A DNA stretch of 15,021 bases. Source: an uncultured Marvinbryantia sp. (GTDB lineage: Bacteria; Bacillota; Clostridia; Lachnospirales; Lachnospiraceae). A program made the position numbers and the translations under genes. The notes beneath the pieces were generated by a model. The model did no database searches, was not told where the DNA came from, and saw nothing but the letters and a program-made list of their open reading frames with translations. Below are positions 1 to 7,333 of this stretch, piece by piece (position 1 is the stretch's first letter; every line of letters begins with the position of its first letter). The DNA is taken from contig NZ_CAJKOX010000065.1 in assembly GCF_905201705.1 (NCBI RefSeq), forward strand, positions 1 to 15,021, in the 5' to 3' direction.

Positions 1-643
1 TGTTGTCAGCAGCCCGTTTCACGGTCTGCGTGTAGTTCCTTGTAAACTGACCTAACCCTTTGATTAAACTACGCGAAAGTGAAAGTGTATCTACATAAGA
101 AATTTTTCCATCATATCCAAGACGCATTAATGTTTCTGAAAGAAAATTCATATCAAAAGACGCATTATGTGCACATATAGTAGTTTGCTGTTTTAAAGCA
201 TCTCCTAGAAAGTCTACTAATTCTGCATACACAATACATTCTTTCGGTGCGTCTTTTACCATTTCATTTGTAATGTGATTAATAGCGGTGGCACTGTATG
301 GAATAAAGACTTCTGGATTAACCAATGAACTATATCCTTTGATAATCTCTCCATTTTCAAATAAAACAGCTGCAACTTCGATTATCTTATCATTCATCGG
401 ACTTAATCCTGTCGTTTCAACATCGAAAGCAATATAACGTTTTTTCAATTCTTTAACTGTAGCGTAATCCACTTGCTTTTTATATGTACCAACGTATCCT
501 CTTATCAATTGTTCTTTTACTGTTGGTTCCGCTTTTTGCGTGACCATATTCACTGTAGTTTTTTCTTGTTTATCTTGCTTTACTGGTATACTCTGTTGTG
601 ATTCTATTGCTTTTTTCTTGAATAATTTATCAAATATTCCCAT
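1..643 (-). CDS. DEDDh-family 3'-5' exonuclease (DnaQ/PolC epsilon-like), 3' end cut by window edge
   Basis: The frame is open from the edge of the window; 214 residues are visible. Exo I is at residues 73-80 (FDVETTGL; D74 and E76 as metal ligands) and Exo II at 158-168 (AHNASFDMNF; D164). The Exo III His/Asp motif would lie beyond the edge. The first 65 residues are a charged, low-complexity lead before the fold. The start ATG at 643 has AGGAG at 650-654, which overlaps the stop codon of the regulator gene, so it is the last gene seen of a GNAT-regulator-exonuclease operon. Family knowledge predicts removal of 3' nucleotides from DNA, as in proofreading or repair. A role in element maintenance is inference. 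The last visible residues (NYTQTVKRAAD) fit the region just before Exo III. Confidence 0.85.
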   Translation of the reverse strand, partial: MGIFDKLFKKKAIESQQSIPVKQDKQEKTTVNMVTQKAEPTVKEQLIRGYVGTYKKQVDYATVKELKKRYIAFDVETTGLSPMNDKIIEVAAVLFENGEIIKGYSSLVNPEVFIPYSATAINHITNEMVKDAPKECIVYAELVDFLGDALKQQTTICAHNASFDMNFLSETLMRLGYDGKISYVDTLSLSRSLIKGLGQFTRNYTQTVKRAADN

Positions 644-653
644 CTCAAATCTC

Positions 654-1469
654 CTATCTTTTCCTCTGTAACATATGCACCATCATTTTGTGAAACATTT
701 CCTGTTCATACTCATCCAAGTCCATCCCCATACTTTGAAACATCCCCATAACAATTCTTGACATATCATTTTCGTTAAAACTTGGCTTCTTCTTTTTCTG
801 AAATATTGCCTGTTTTTTCATAGTGACTATTTGATTTTTTAATTCTTCTGTACTGATATCTTGTTGTGGTACATCATATTCTTTCTTAATATCTTTCAGC
901 ATGGACAGGAAAATGCTTTTGATTTTTTCAAGATCAGCCTCGGTTCCAGTAACCTTTTCTGCATTAAGTCTACGAATATCATGCTGTCCTTCGATTCTAT
1001 GTTCCGGATGTTCCTTTATAAAATCTTTTATATTTGCAGTTCCTATATCTATAATTGCATTTCTACTAGCAAAACCAGTGTTATGAGCTTCTGTAAAATA
1101 AGCATTAACAATATCAAGAAGTACAGGAAAATATGGATGTTCTAACATTTTACTTAGTAAACTTCCATTTACTTTTCCTTGCAATAGTTGAAGCAGCGCT
1201 TTATTGGTCAGTCCTAATTCTTCCAACTCAACATTCCTTCTAATACGAACATCTGATATGCAAAGTAAATAATCCGTTGACACATTATAATATTCTGCAA
1301 ATTTTATAACCAAATCATGACTGACTGATTTTGTTTCTCCACGTTCAATTCGACTTAATACCGATGCCTGGATATTTAATTCATCTGCAACTTCTTTTTG
1401 TGATTTCCCAGTTCCGTTACGAAGATCACATAATCTTTGATAAATGTTATCCGCTGGCAATGATTTCAT
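654..1469 (-). CDS. XRE-family helix-turn-helix regulator, 271 aa
   Basis: An N-terminal Cro/C1-type helix-turn-helix occupies roughly residues 8-62 (SQKEVADELNIQASVLSRIERG is the core), followed by about 200 residues without a recognised fold, helical and rich in Lys/Glu. I chose ATG 1469 because GGAAAGGA lies 7 bases upstream (1477-1484). The longer frame to 1517 would overlap the acetyltransferase gene and has no comparable site. The gene sits between an acetyltransferase and an exonuclease on the minus strand with gaps of 25 and 10 bp, so it is probably co-transcribed. The 18-bp palindrome at 2018-2035, at the -35 of the operon, is a natural candidate binding site, but that link is inferred. 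It could control element genes or monitor its own copy number. Confidence 0.8.
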   Translation of the reverse strand: MKSLPADNIYQRLCDLRNGTGKSQKEVADELNIQASVLSRIERGETKSVSHDLVIKFAEYYNVSTDYLLCISDVRIRRNVELEELGLTNKALLQLLQGKVNGSLLSKMLEHPYFPVLLDIVNAYFTEAHNTGFASRNAIIDIGTANIKDFIKEHPEHRIEGQHDIRRLNAEKVTGTEADLEKIKSIFLSMLKDIKKEYDVPQQDISTEELKNQIVTMKKQAIFQKKKKPSFNENDMSRIVMGMFQSMGMDLDEYEQEMFHKMMVHMLQRKR

Positions 1470-1494
1470 AACATCATCCTTTCCATGTAACTTA

Positions 1495-1956
1495 TTATTG
1501 CAATTCCATTTCATCATTCATCTTAGTGAATCCATATTTCTCATATAATGGTTTTCCCATATTTGTTGCTTCAAGAGAGATTGCATGTATTCCTCTCTGT
1601 TTTGCTTCAGCGACCAATAAATCCAACGTTTTATAAGCAATTCCTTTTCTTCGATATTCCGGCTTTGTATACATATTCATTATGTATGCCTTTTTGCCTG
1701 TTGGATTATGAAACGTAGGCATTACCTGAAAAAAACTTATCCCACCTGCACCAACAAATTCGTGACCATCAAAAACCAAGTATGCCACATGGTTATTTTC
1801 CAAAAGAGATTTTTGATAATATAGATACGATTGTTCCTTAACATAAGACATATCCATATCATCACTAAGCTGATTTGCAGCACGAAGAACGGTAATTCTG
1901 GTTTCCGTTAGTATTTCTATATCCTCAAGGACCGCTTTTTTATAATTCAATTCCAT
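1495..1956 (-). CDS. GNAT-family N-acetyltransferase, 153 aa
   Basis: This is a complete GNAT fold: the N-terminal strand and helix, then strands around residues 55-75, then the acetyl-CoA motif A (EYRRKGIAYKTLDLLVAEAKQRG, about residues 99-121) with the R/Q-x-x-G-x-G/A-type loop RRKGIA. The C-terminal LYEKYGF motif is at about 137-143. The length is normal for a single-domain enzyme. The start ATG 1956 has GAGG about 9 bases upstream. It leads the leftward operon with the XRE regulator and the exonuclease. The substrate cannot be told from sequence; small-molecule, antibiotic or toxin acetylation are all possible. Confidence 0.85.
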   Translation of the reverse strand: MELNYKKAVLEDIEILTETRITVLRAANQLSDDMDMSYVKEQSYLYYQKSLLENNHVAYLVFDGHEFVGAGGISFFQVMPTFHNPTGKKAYIMNMYTKPEYRRKGIAYKTLDLLVAEAKQRGIHAISLEATNMGKPLYEKYGFTKMNDEMELQ

Positions 1957-1989
1957 AATTGCTTACCTCAACAATAACTCAGTTTCTTA

Positions 1990-2035
1990 TATCATATCGC
2001 ATCTAACCCTCTACCACAATTGCAAATTTGCAATT
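1990..2035 (-). promoter_or_regulatory. Promoter and 18-bp palindromic operator of the GNAT-XRE-exonuclease operon
   Basis: On the minus strand TTGTGG is followed 17 bases later by TATGAT, about 35 bases before the acetyltransferase start. The perfect palindrome AATTGCAAATTTGCAATT (2018-2035) overlaps the -35 hexamer, and a second, partial copy (AAATTGCAAT) lies at 2057-2066. A repressor bound there would block the promoter. The XRE protein encoded in the operon is the obvious candidate. Confidence 0.6.
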
Positions 2036-2069
2036 TTTCATCCCTCCGTCATTGTCAAATTGCAATCGC

Positions 2070-2384
2070 CGTCAATATTCAAGGCACTTCAAAAATTCGT
2101 GTTATCCTCACCTTATCAAAAGCAGAAATTGCTTTCGCACCTTGACAATTAGAGAAACCGGAATCGGCGGTAAGCATATAATGACACTCACTTCTAAGAT
2201 AGACGATCGGGGAGGCTCGGCACTAAAACGGCGAGTTATGGATAAGTCCATAAGAGGAACGTGAAAGACCGTTCACCAAAGAAACTGGAATCTCGGCTCA
2301 ATCGATAAAGCTGCAAATGGGACTTGCACCAATAGGAACAGGGATTCATACAATAACGATAAGGCAGAGAGGATGTGATAACAC
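2070..2384 (+). other. Gene-free leader region of the recombinase operon
   Basis: No convincing coding sequence lies here; the 78-codon frame at 2028-2264 has odd composition and no ribosome site. Several short hairpins are visible: TATGGA/TCCATA at about 2236-2251 and GAACG/CGTTC at about 2259-2276. The plus-strand density of such features suggests a structured 5' leader upstream of the 62-aa protein. I recognise no riboswitch or group II intron core. Confidence 0.35.
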
Positions 2385-2573
2385 TTGAGTAAACCAACCT
2401 ATTATCTTTGGAAAAATGATTTTTCTACACAAGAAGATTTTGAAACAGCAAAGGAAAAATATAGGAAACTGGGATTTCGAGTTGTCACATATTTGGATGG
2501 GCAGAATGATAAGAATATTCACGATGGCTTAAAGGCAGTAATCAAAAATCACTACTGTAACACGAGCAGTTGA
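2385..2573 (+). CDS. Small conserved-looking protein upstream of the serine recombinase, 62 aa
   Basis: The frame starts with TTG at 2385 and has AGAGAGG about 12 bases upstream, which is long but usable. The product is soluble and aromatic-rich at the N-terminus (PTYYLWKNDFSTQEDF), with a central KYRKLGFRVVTYLDG strand-like segment and a C-terminal helix. I recall similar short proteins next to recombinases in clostridial mobile elements but cannot assign a function. It precedes the recombinase by 78 bp in the same direction, and could be an accessory factor or a regulator of recombination. That is inference from position only. Confidence 0.6.
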   Translation: MSKPTYYLWKNDFSTQEDFETAKEKYRKLGFRVVTYLDGQNDKNIHDGLKAVIKNHYCNTSS

Positions 2574-2651
2574 TAAATTTTCTTCCCAAATATATTCTAT
2601 ATTTACATTATTCATGTTAATATATTTCATATAAAGAAAGGAAGTGAGTTT

Positions 2652-4601
2652 ATGAATGTTGGATATGTACGTCTATCAAGAGATGATGACAAACGAAATT
2701 ATGTTTCTATCGAAAATCAGAAATTAATTATTAGCCAATTTGCGGCAAAATGTAACATGGTTATCGACCGCTGGTATGAAGATGATGGCGTTTCAGGTTA
2801 TATTTTTAATAGACCTGGACTTAACCAGTTAATGGATGATTTGGATAAAGACATTGATCGAGTGTTTGTAAAAGACCTTTCACGCGTTGGACGTCACAAT
2901 GCAAAAGTGCTCCTTCTTTTGGAAGATTTTAAAGAGCGAAAAAAAGAACTGATTGTTGTTGATACAAATTATAATTCAGAAACCGATGATGATGATACAA
3001 TCGGTATCACAACGTGGTATAATGAAAAATATGTAAAAGATATCAGCAGAAAAATCAAACGTGCTCTTGAAGCTCGTCAAAAAGAGGGAATATTGATGAC
3101 ACAGCCACCATTTGGATATAAAAGAAATGAAATAGACAAATCCAAAATAGAAATCATACCGAAAGAAGCAGAATATGTGAAGATGGTCTATGACCTTTAT
3201 CTGAAAGGCTCCGGCTATCGCATGATTGCCAATTATCTGACTGAAAATAAAGTTCCAACACCTTCTATGGTTCGCCATGAGCGTGAACTGGAAGAAGGCA
3301 AAATCACAAAACGTCAGATTGCAACAGTGTGGTCTGACTCTATGGTCAAAGATATGCTTGGAAATGATTTTTATATCGGAACTTTACGTTTGCGAAAACG
3401 TGCTCGTTCTACTGTTCACGGGAAAGACAAACGTGTTCCAAAGGATGAACAGTATGTTTTTGAAAACCATCATCCAGCCATCATTGACAAAGCTTCTTTT
3501 GATCTAATTCAGGATATGAAGGAAAAACGTGTCAAGAACAATTATCGTGGCAGTCGTGGGCAATGGATTGGTTCTGAGATACCGAATCCATTTGGAAGTT
3601 GCCTCTTTTGTAAAGATTGTGGAAGGCGTTTGACTCCAATCAGAAGAACAACTTCCAGTAGAGAACGCAAATATTATATCTGTACCACATACAACATCAA
3701 GGGCAAACGTTATTGTTCAAAATCACATCTTATCGAAGAAGAAGATCTGATGGAAGATGTTGTAACTTACATCAAGCTCTGTCGTGATTCACTCTGCGAA
3801 GTTATTGCCACCTATGATATGAAGGATTTCGATTCTGAAAAAAGAACGGTTGAAGAAAAGCGTTCCGAAATTCAAAATCAGATTGACGAACGAAAGAAAC
3901 AACTGAAAGTTCTTTTTACTCAGAAAGTTAGAGATTTATCCAACGCTCACGGGAATGAGGATATTGTCAATGAAACCTATGATGCACTGCAGCAAGATAT
4001 TCTTTCACAGATTCATGGACTGGAAATGCAATTAAGTGAATTAAATGATACCAGTCTGGAGAATGAAGATGTAAAAGATAAACTCCAGAATGCATTACAG
4101 GTGGTTGATAAAATTATTGAAAATGGTATTCTTGACCGTAAGGATATTGAAATCCTAATCGAACGTATCGAAGTGGATGAAGATGGACTTCCTGAAATCG
4201 AATTAAAATATGGTCTGTCTGGTCTGATCAAGTATAGTCCGGCACAGGAAATGAATCGTCGTGAGAACGAAATCATTTACCATACTATGAGACTGATTTA
4301 TGAAGATGAAAGAGGTTACACCTCCGCAAAATATTTATCAAAGGCACTTACTGATTTAGGATATCCAAAATCCAAGAGAAGCGTATTGCCCTATATTGGA
4401 CTCATGATGGATATGGGTATCGTAGAACCAAGTGATAACTCATTGAAACCATATACCATTGTTAAAACAAAAGAAGAATTACAGAAGGTAATGGATGATT
4501 TTTACCACGAAAAACTGGCAAAAAATAATGATGGATCAATATATGCCCATGATTTACATGATGTAGCGAACGACAGGCGGTATGCCGGAAATGGTATTTG
4601 A
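2652..4601 (+). CDS. Large serine recombinase (site-specific integrase), 649 aa
   Basis: The N-terminal resolvase domain (about residues 1-150) has the catalytic Ser9 in YVRLSRDD and the arginine motif KDLSRVGR (R78, R81). The recombinase domain follows at about 155-290 (FGYKRN, then GYRMIANYLTE). A zinc-ribbon has C317, C320, C323, C344 and C355, a coiled coil covers about 395-470, and an extended C-terminal region runs to 649. The start has GGAAGTGAG 4 bases upstream. The gene lies at the very end of its element, and its last codons cross the junction into the disrupted ABC-transporter gene, so the stop codon used now is in host-derived DNA. Members integrate or excise DNA through a 2-bp staggered cut with Ser covalently bound to DNA. 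Confidence 0.93.
   Translation: MNVGYVRLSRDDDKRNYVSIENQKLIISQFAAKCNMVIDRWYEDDGVSGYIFNRPGLNQLMDDLDKDIDRVFVKDLSRVGRHNAKVLLLLEDFKERKKELIVVDTNYNSETDDDDTIGITTWYNEKYVKDISRKIKRALEARQKEGILMTQPPFGYKRNEIDKSKIEIIPKEAEYVKMVYDLYLKGSGYRMIANYLTENKVPTPSMVRHERELEEGKITKRQIATVWSDSMVKDMLGNDFYIGTLRLRKRARSTVHGKDKRVPKDEQYVFENHHPAIIDKASFDLIQDMKEKRVKNNYRGSRGQWIGSEIPNPFGSCLFCKDCGRRLTPIRRTTSSRERKYYICTTYNIKGKRYCSKSHLIEEEDLMEDVVTYIKLCRDSLCEVIATYDMKDFDSEKRTVEEKRSEIQNQIDERKKQLKVLFTQKVRDLSNAHGNEDIVNETYDALQQDILSQIHGLEMQLSELNDTSLENEDVKDKLQNALQVVDKIIENGILDRKDIEILIERIEVDEDGLPEIELKYGLSGLIKYSPAQEMNRRENEIIYHTMRLIYEDERGYTSAKYLSKALTDLGYPKSKRSVLPYIGLMMDMGIVEPSDNSLKPYTIVKTKEELQKVMDDFYHEKLAKNNDGSIYAHDLHDVANDRRYAGNGI
4565..4584. other. 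attR-like junction: element end / ABC-transporter gene
   Basis: Upstream of about 4576 the DNA is AT-rich recombinase coding sequence. From GGCGGTATGCCGGAAATG on, another frame becomes a substrate-binding protein in mid-domain (GGMPEMVFE, a motif found inside this family rather than at its start). The codons before GGC GGT in that frame do not fit the family. The crossover probably lies in or just before GGCGG (4576-4580). Confidence 0.65.
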
Positions 4602-5145
4602 ATATATCCTAAAGCAGCACGACATTGATCCGCTCGCAGATCTTGCCATCGACCAGAGCATCGACTTCGGCTCCACCGCTGCCGCGTTCTCCGGCGGGCA
4701 GGGGGATTTCACGGTAGAATTCGAGCCTTCCGCAACTGCACTTGAAAAAGAAGGCGTCGGTTACGTCGTCGCCTCTCTCGGCGTCGATTCCGGCTATGTC
4801 CCCTACACCTCCTACAGCGCAAAATCCAGCTATATGGAGGAGCATCCTGACATCATCCAGGGCTTCACGAACGCACTGCAAAAGGGCATGGATTACGTGA
4901 ACAGCCACACACCGGCAGAGATTGCCGAGGTTATCGCTCCGCAGTTCCCGGACAGCGACCTGGAGACCATCACCACGATTGTCACACGCTACGCCGAACA
5001 GGATACCTGGAAAGAAAATCTGATATTTGAAGAAGAGAGCTTCACGCTCCTGCAGGATATCCTCGACACCGCAGGAGAGCTTTCCGGGCGCGTTCCCTAC
5101 GAAAATCTGGTAACGACGGAATTTGCCGAGAACGCCGCAAAATAA
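4576..5145 (+). pseudogene. ABC-transporter substrate-binding protein (SsuA/THI5/NMT1-like), 5' part removed by insertion
   Basis: About 188 residues of the C-terminal lobe remain, in a family that is usually 320-350 residues long. The fragment begins at GGMPEMVFEYILKQHDIDP and continues through DFGSTAAAFSGGQGDF and the helix-rich end. The signal peptide, lipobox and first lobe are absent. The ATG at 4582 is an internal methionine without a ribosome site. Family members deliver nitrate, sulfonate, pyrimidine precursors or similar small molecules to a membrane permease; which one applies here cannot be told. The remaining half is intact and not decayed (no stop codons or frameshifts), which fits a recent or reversible insertion. 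The other half should lie at the left end of the element, outside the window. Confidence 0.8.
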
Positions 5146-5146
5146 T

Positions 5147-5183
5147 CGCAAAACGGGCGCCCGCGATGGGTGCCCGTTCTTTA
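5147..5183. terminator. Two-way intrinsic terminator between the convergent ABC fragment and ftsW
   Basis: An 11-bp stem (5152-5162 with 5168-5178, one G-U pair) closes a 5-base loop. It is followed by CTTT on the plus strand and preceded by A-rich sequence that gives a T-rich tail on the minus strand. It lies between two genes that converge. Confidence 0.85.
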
Positions 5184-6377
5184 TGCCGGCTCACTGTCGT
5201 TATCTTTAAATTTAATCTGCTTTGATACGCTCAGCGCCATCGTCATCTCTGCCATCAGGAACACAATGGACGTGCCTCCATAGCTGACGAACGGCAGCGT
5301 GATGCCCGTCGTCGGGATCGCGTTTGTGACAACGGCGATGTTAAGCACCACCTGCAGCGCAATGTGGATAAAGATACCGGACGCGATCAGCGAACCCAGA
5401 AGATCTGGCGCGTTCTGCGCGATAAACAACAGGCGGTACAGCATGAAAGCAAACAGCATGGACAGCACCACCGCACCAAAAATTCCCAGCTCCTCGCAGA
5501 TAATCGTGAGGATCATATCGTTCTGCGCTTCCGGAACATAGTCAAGCTTCTGCAGGCTGTTTCCAAGCCCCTTTCCAAACACACCCCCGGAACCGATCGC
5601 GTAAAGCCCCTGCATGATCTGATAACCGCCAAGGCTGGAATTCGCCTCCGGATCAAGCCATGCAATAACACGGCGCAGACGGAAATTTTCGCTTCCGCTC
5701 AGCGTCTGCGCGTACATGATCACGGCGACTACCCCCACTGCCACAATCACTGCACCGACAATAAACGGCGTTTTCTTCGGGAAAACAATAAACAGCATCC
5801 CGACCGTAATTCCGGCAATAATGATCGCCGTACTGAGATTATCCGTAAAAAACAACGTGAGCGCCGAGCTAAGCGCACCGCATCCAAGCACGATCCAGAA
5901 CGCTTTCATGGTTTTCATATTCTTCCCCATCTTAACAATCAGCACCGACAGGAATAAGATAACCGCAAGCTTGGCTATCTCGGCGGGCTGGATCGAAAGC
6001 GAACCAATATAGATCCAGCGCTTTGCACCGTAGATTTCCGTTCCTACAAATTTTGTGATAAATAGCAGGATATTCGCCACCACATAGAGCAGCCCGGCAA
6101 ATTTCGCATAAACATGATAATCAATCTGTGAAAAGATCAGCACTGCCACAAAGCACGCCGCACTGATCGCCGCCTGCCTTTTAAAATAGTACATACCGTC
6201 GCCAAAGTCAATCTGCGCCGAATATGCGCTTGTACTGTATAACATAACCAGACCAAAGCAGGTCAGCAGAATGATACTTGCCAGCAGATTGTAATCGTAA
6301 TAATGAAACACCTGCTTCGCGGCGGTTCCCGCTGATTTTGCCATGCTCCGCACCTTTTTCTTCTTTGCTGTTGCCAT
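5181..6377 (-). CDS. ftsW: FtsW/RodA/SpoVE-family lipid-II polymerase (SEDS glycosyltransferase), 398 aa
   Basis: This is a polytopic membrane protein with about ten transmembrane segments after a basic cytoplasmic N-terminus (about residues 1-28). Signature motifs are GAKRWIYIGSLSIQPAEIAKL (about 117-137), the long loop with GGYQIMQGLYAIGSGGVFGKGLG, and EAQNDMILTIICEELG. D287 in that motif corresponds to the catalytic Asp of SEDS enzymes. The C-terminal LPFVSYGGTS is also present. I chose ATG 6377 because TAAGGAGAGA lies just upstream; a longer frame exists but lacks a site. The enzyme polymerises glycan strands from lipid II with a partner class B PBP. Whether it is the division (FtsW) or sporulation (SpoVE) paralogue cannot be decided. 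The promoter at 6424-6452 gives it its own transcript. Confidence 0.93.
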   Translation of the reverse strand: MATAKKKKVRSMAKSAGTAAKQVFHYYDYNLLASIILLTCFGLVMLYSTSAYSAQIDFGDGMYYFKRQAAISAACFVAVLIFSQIDYHVYAKFAGLLYVVANILLFITKFVGTEIYGAKRWIYIGSLSIQPAEIAKLAVILFLSVLIVKMGKNMKTMKAFWIVLGCGALSSALTLFFTDNLSTAIIIAGITVGMLFIVFPKKTPFIVGAVIVAVGVVAVIMYAQTLSGSENFRLRRVIAWLDPEANSSLGGYQIMQGLYAIGSGGVFGKGLGNSLQKLDYVPEAQNDMILTIICEELGIFGAVVLSMLFAFMLYRLLFIAQNAPDLLGSLIASGIFIHIALQVVLNIAVVTNAIPTTGITLPFVSYGGTSIVFLMAEMTMALSVSKQIKFKDNDSEPA

Positions 6378-6423
6378 GGATCTCTCCTTACTTTTCCAAA
6401 ACCATTTCTCTGTTCTTCCGTAA

Positions 6424-6452
6424 ATTTTAGCACAATCGGACAGCAGATACAA
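6424..6452 (-). promoter_or_regulatory. Sigma-A-type promoter of ftsW
   Basis: On the minus strand TTGTAT (6447-6452) is 17 bases from TAAAAT (6424-6429), about 47 bases before the chosen ftsW start. Confidence 0.55.
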
Positions 6453-6455
6453 CGA

Positions 6456-6503
6456 AAACTTTTACGGAATCACCTCCAGAAACTTTTACGGAATCACCTC
6501 CAG
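6456..6503. repeat. Perfect 24-bp tandem duplication
   Basis: Bases 6456-6479 are repeated exactly at 6480-6503. On the minus strand the first-transcribed copy encodes the last five codons (LEVIP) and stop of the small YopX-like gene. The second copy lies in the space before ftsW and duplicates a GGAGGTGAT string with no start codon nearby. Confidence 0.95.
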
Positions 6504-6734
6504 ATGCTCCGGCAGGTAACTGCAAAGAAATGCATCCACCCGGTTTTCCTGCCGCAGCTTAAAACAGCCGTATTCAAATACCACCTCATTCACCGTCCAC
6601 TCCCGCTGACTCATTTCATATGCACTGACGATATCATGCGTGAATATCTCTTTTCCCGTCCGGTCCCGCATCCCGGAGCTTATCCGCTGATTTTCCATAT
6701 CTATATCCATTCTTTTCGCCTCGCCCAAACACAA
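6486..6734 (-). CDS. Small YopX-like protein, 82 aa
   Basis: The motif MRDRTGKEIFTHDIVSAY followed by a strand-rich second half (VNEVVFEYGCFKLRQEN, ending HLEVIP) resembles the YopX fold, a small beta-barrel family common in phages and mobile elements. The family is usually longer (120-150 aa), so this is a short version or only a related fold. The start is uncertain: ATG 6734 gives 82 aa, and ATG 6710 (MDIDMENQ) would give 74. No strong ribosome site distinguishes them. It lies between a terminator upstream and ftsW downstream, on the same strand. The function is unknown. Confidence 0.6.
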   Translation of the reverse strand: MCLGEAKRMDIDMENQRISSGMRDRTGKEIFTHDIVSAYEMSQREWTVNEVVFEYGCFKLRQENRVDAFLCSYLPEHLEVIP

Positions 6735-6741
6735 AACGTTA

Positions 6742-6780
6742 TAAAAGTGGGAGCGCCGACTCAGACGACAGCGCTCCCCG
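6742..6780 (-). terminator. Intrinsic terminator after the superoxide dismutase gene
   Basis: A perfect 8-bp stem GGGAGCGC/GCGCTCCC (6749-6756 with 6771-6778) is followed on the minus strand by ACTTTTATAACGTTTTG. It ends the catalase-sod transcript. Confidence 0.8.
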
Positions 6781-6791
6781 CTTTACATTTT

Positions 6792-7331
6792 CTAGTATTC
6801 TCTGATTTCCCCGCATGCCATTTTCGCACCGGAATCCCCGGAAGGCTGCGTCCGGAAATCATCCGGCATATCATGGACGATCACCGTGCGGCCAACGACT
6901 TCCTCCGGCGTGAAACGATCGGTAAAAAAGACGGACAGCGCATATCCGTTATTTTCCAAAAGCGGCGGCAGGTCGCCCGCATGAAACGGATGACTGCACT
7001 TTCCCGGATTAAAATGTCCACCGACATCCGCAAACGGATCTTCCTCCGTCCCTTTGCAGACGCTTCCCTCATGGATATGAAATCCAAAAAAATTTCCACC
7101 GCAGACGCCCTCCTTCACCGGAAGGCCGGCAATCTCCGCCGTCACAAGCGTACCGCCCCAGAGCGGATAAAACAATACGTTTCCGCAGATGCAGTCCGTC
7201 TTTTGCTTCCCGTAGATCATCGCGTATGCCTCCGGCTTTCCCATCCTTATCCTGTGCAAAAGCATCTCCATATTCCCGGAAATACCGCTGAAATTGTCAC
7301 AGCTCAGTGTTCCTGCCAGCTTCTTTTCCAT
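6792..7331 (-). CDS. Cu/Zn superoxide dismutase-family protein, 179 aa, cytoplasmic
   Basis: Copper ligands are visible as H85 and H87 (FHIHEG), the bridging H106 (GGHFNP) and H153 (VIVHD). Zinc ligands fit H114, H117 and D120 (CSHPFHAGDLP). The disulfide pair fits C92 and C173 (ACGEI). The usual active-site Arg that guides superoxide is Lys170 here (GAKMACG for the family's G-R-L-A-C-G). No signal peptide is seen, unlike most bacterial Cu/Zn enzymes, and about 30 extra residues precede the barrel. I chose ATG 7331, which starts 2 bases after the catalase stop and has GGGGAT inside the catalase end, so translation is coupled. Predicted reaction: superoxide to O2 and H2O2, which the catalase next door would remove. 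Confidence 0.85.
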   Translation of the reverse strand: MEKKLAGTLSCDNFSGISGNMEMLLHRIRMGKPEAYAMIYGKQKTDCICGNVLFYPLWGGTLVTAEIAGLPVKEGVCGGNFFGFHIHEGSVCKGTEEDPFADVGGHFNPGKCSHPFHAGDLPPLLENNGYALSVFFTDRFTPEEVVGRTVIVHDMPDDFRTQPSGDSGAKMACGEIREY

Positions 7332-7333
7332 AT

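Larger units (their letters stand above)
1..4580. mobile_element. Right end of an integrative element inserted in an ABC-transporter gene
   Basis: This AT-rich stretch ends abruptly near 4576, where more GC-rich host DNA begins in the middle of a substrate-binding-protein gene. It carries a regulator, an exonuclease, an acetyltransferase and, at its very end, a large serine recombinase. A recombinase gene next to one attachment site is the usual layout of serine-integrase elements. The left end and the first half of the host gene lie outside the window. No conjugation or phage structural genes are visible, so the element type (conjugative transposon, mobilizable element or prophage) is open. 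The exact crossover is uncertain by several bases. Confidence 0.75.

Noticed and set aside
1..57. Possible junction where the exonuclease frame seems to lose family similarity.
   Set aside because: The residues NYTQTVKRAAD still fit the segment before Exo III, with a small insertion, so the gene is probably intact beyond the edge.
2028..2264. 78-codon frame in the leader region.
   Set aside because: No ribosome site, it begins inside the operator palindrome, and its composition is not protein-like.
4609..5151. 180-codon minus-strand frame opposite the ABC-transporter fragment.
   Set aside because: It is the shadow of a GC-rich coding strand; the plus-strand protein has clear family motifs.
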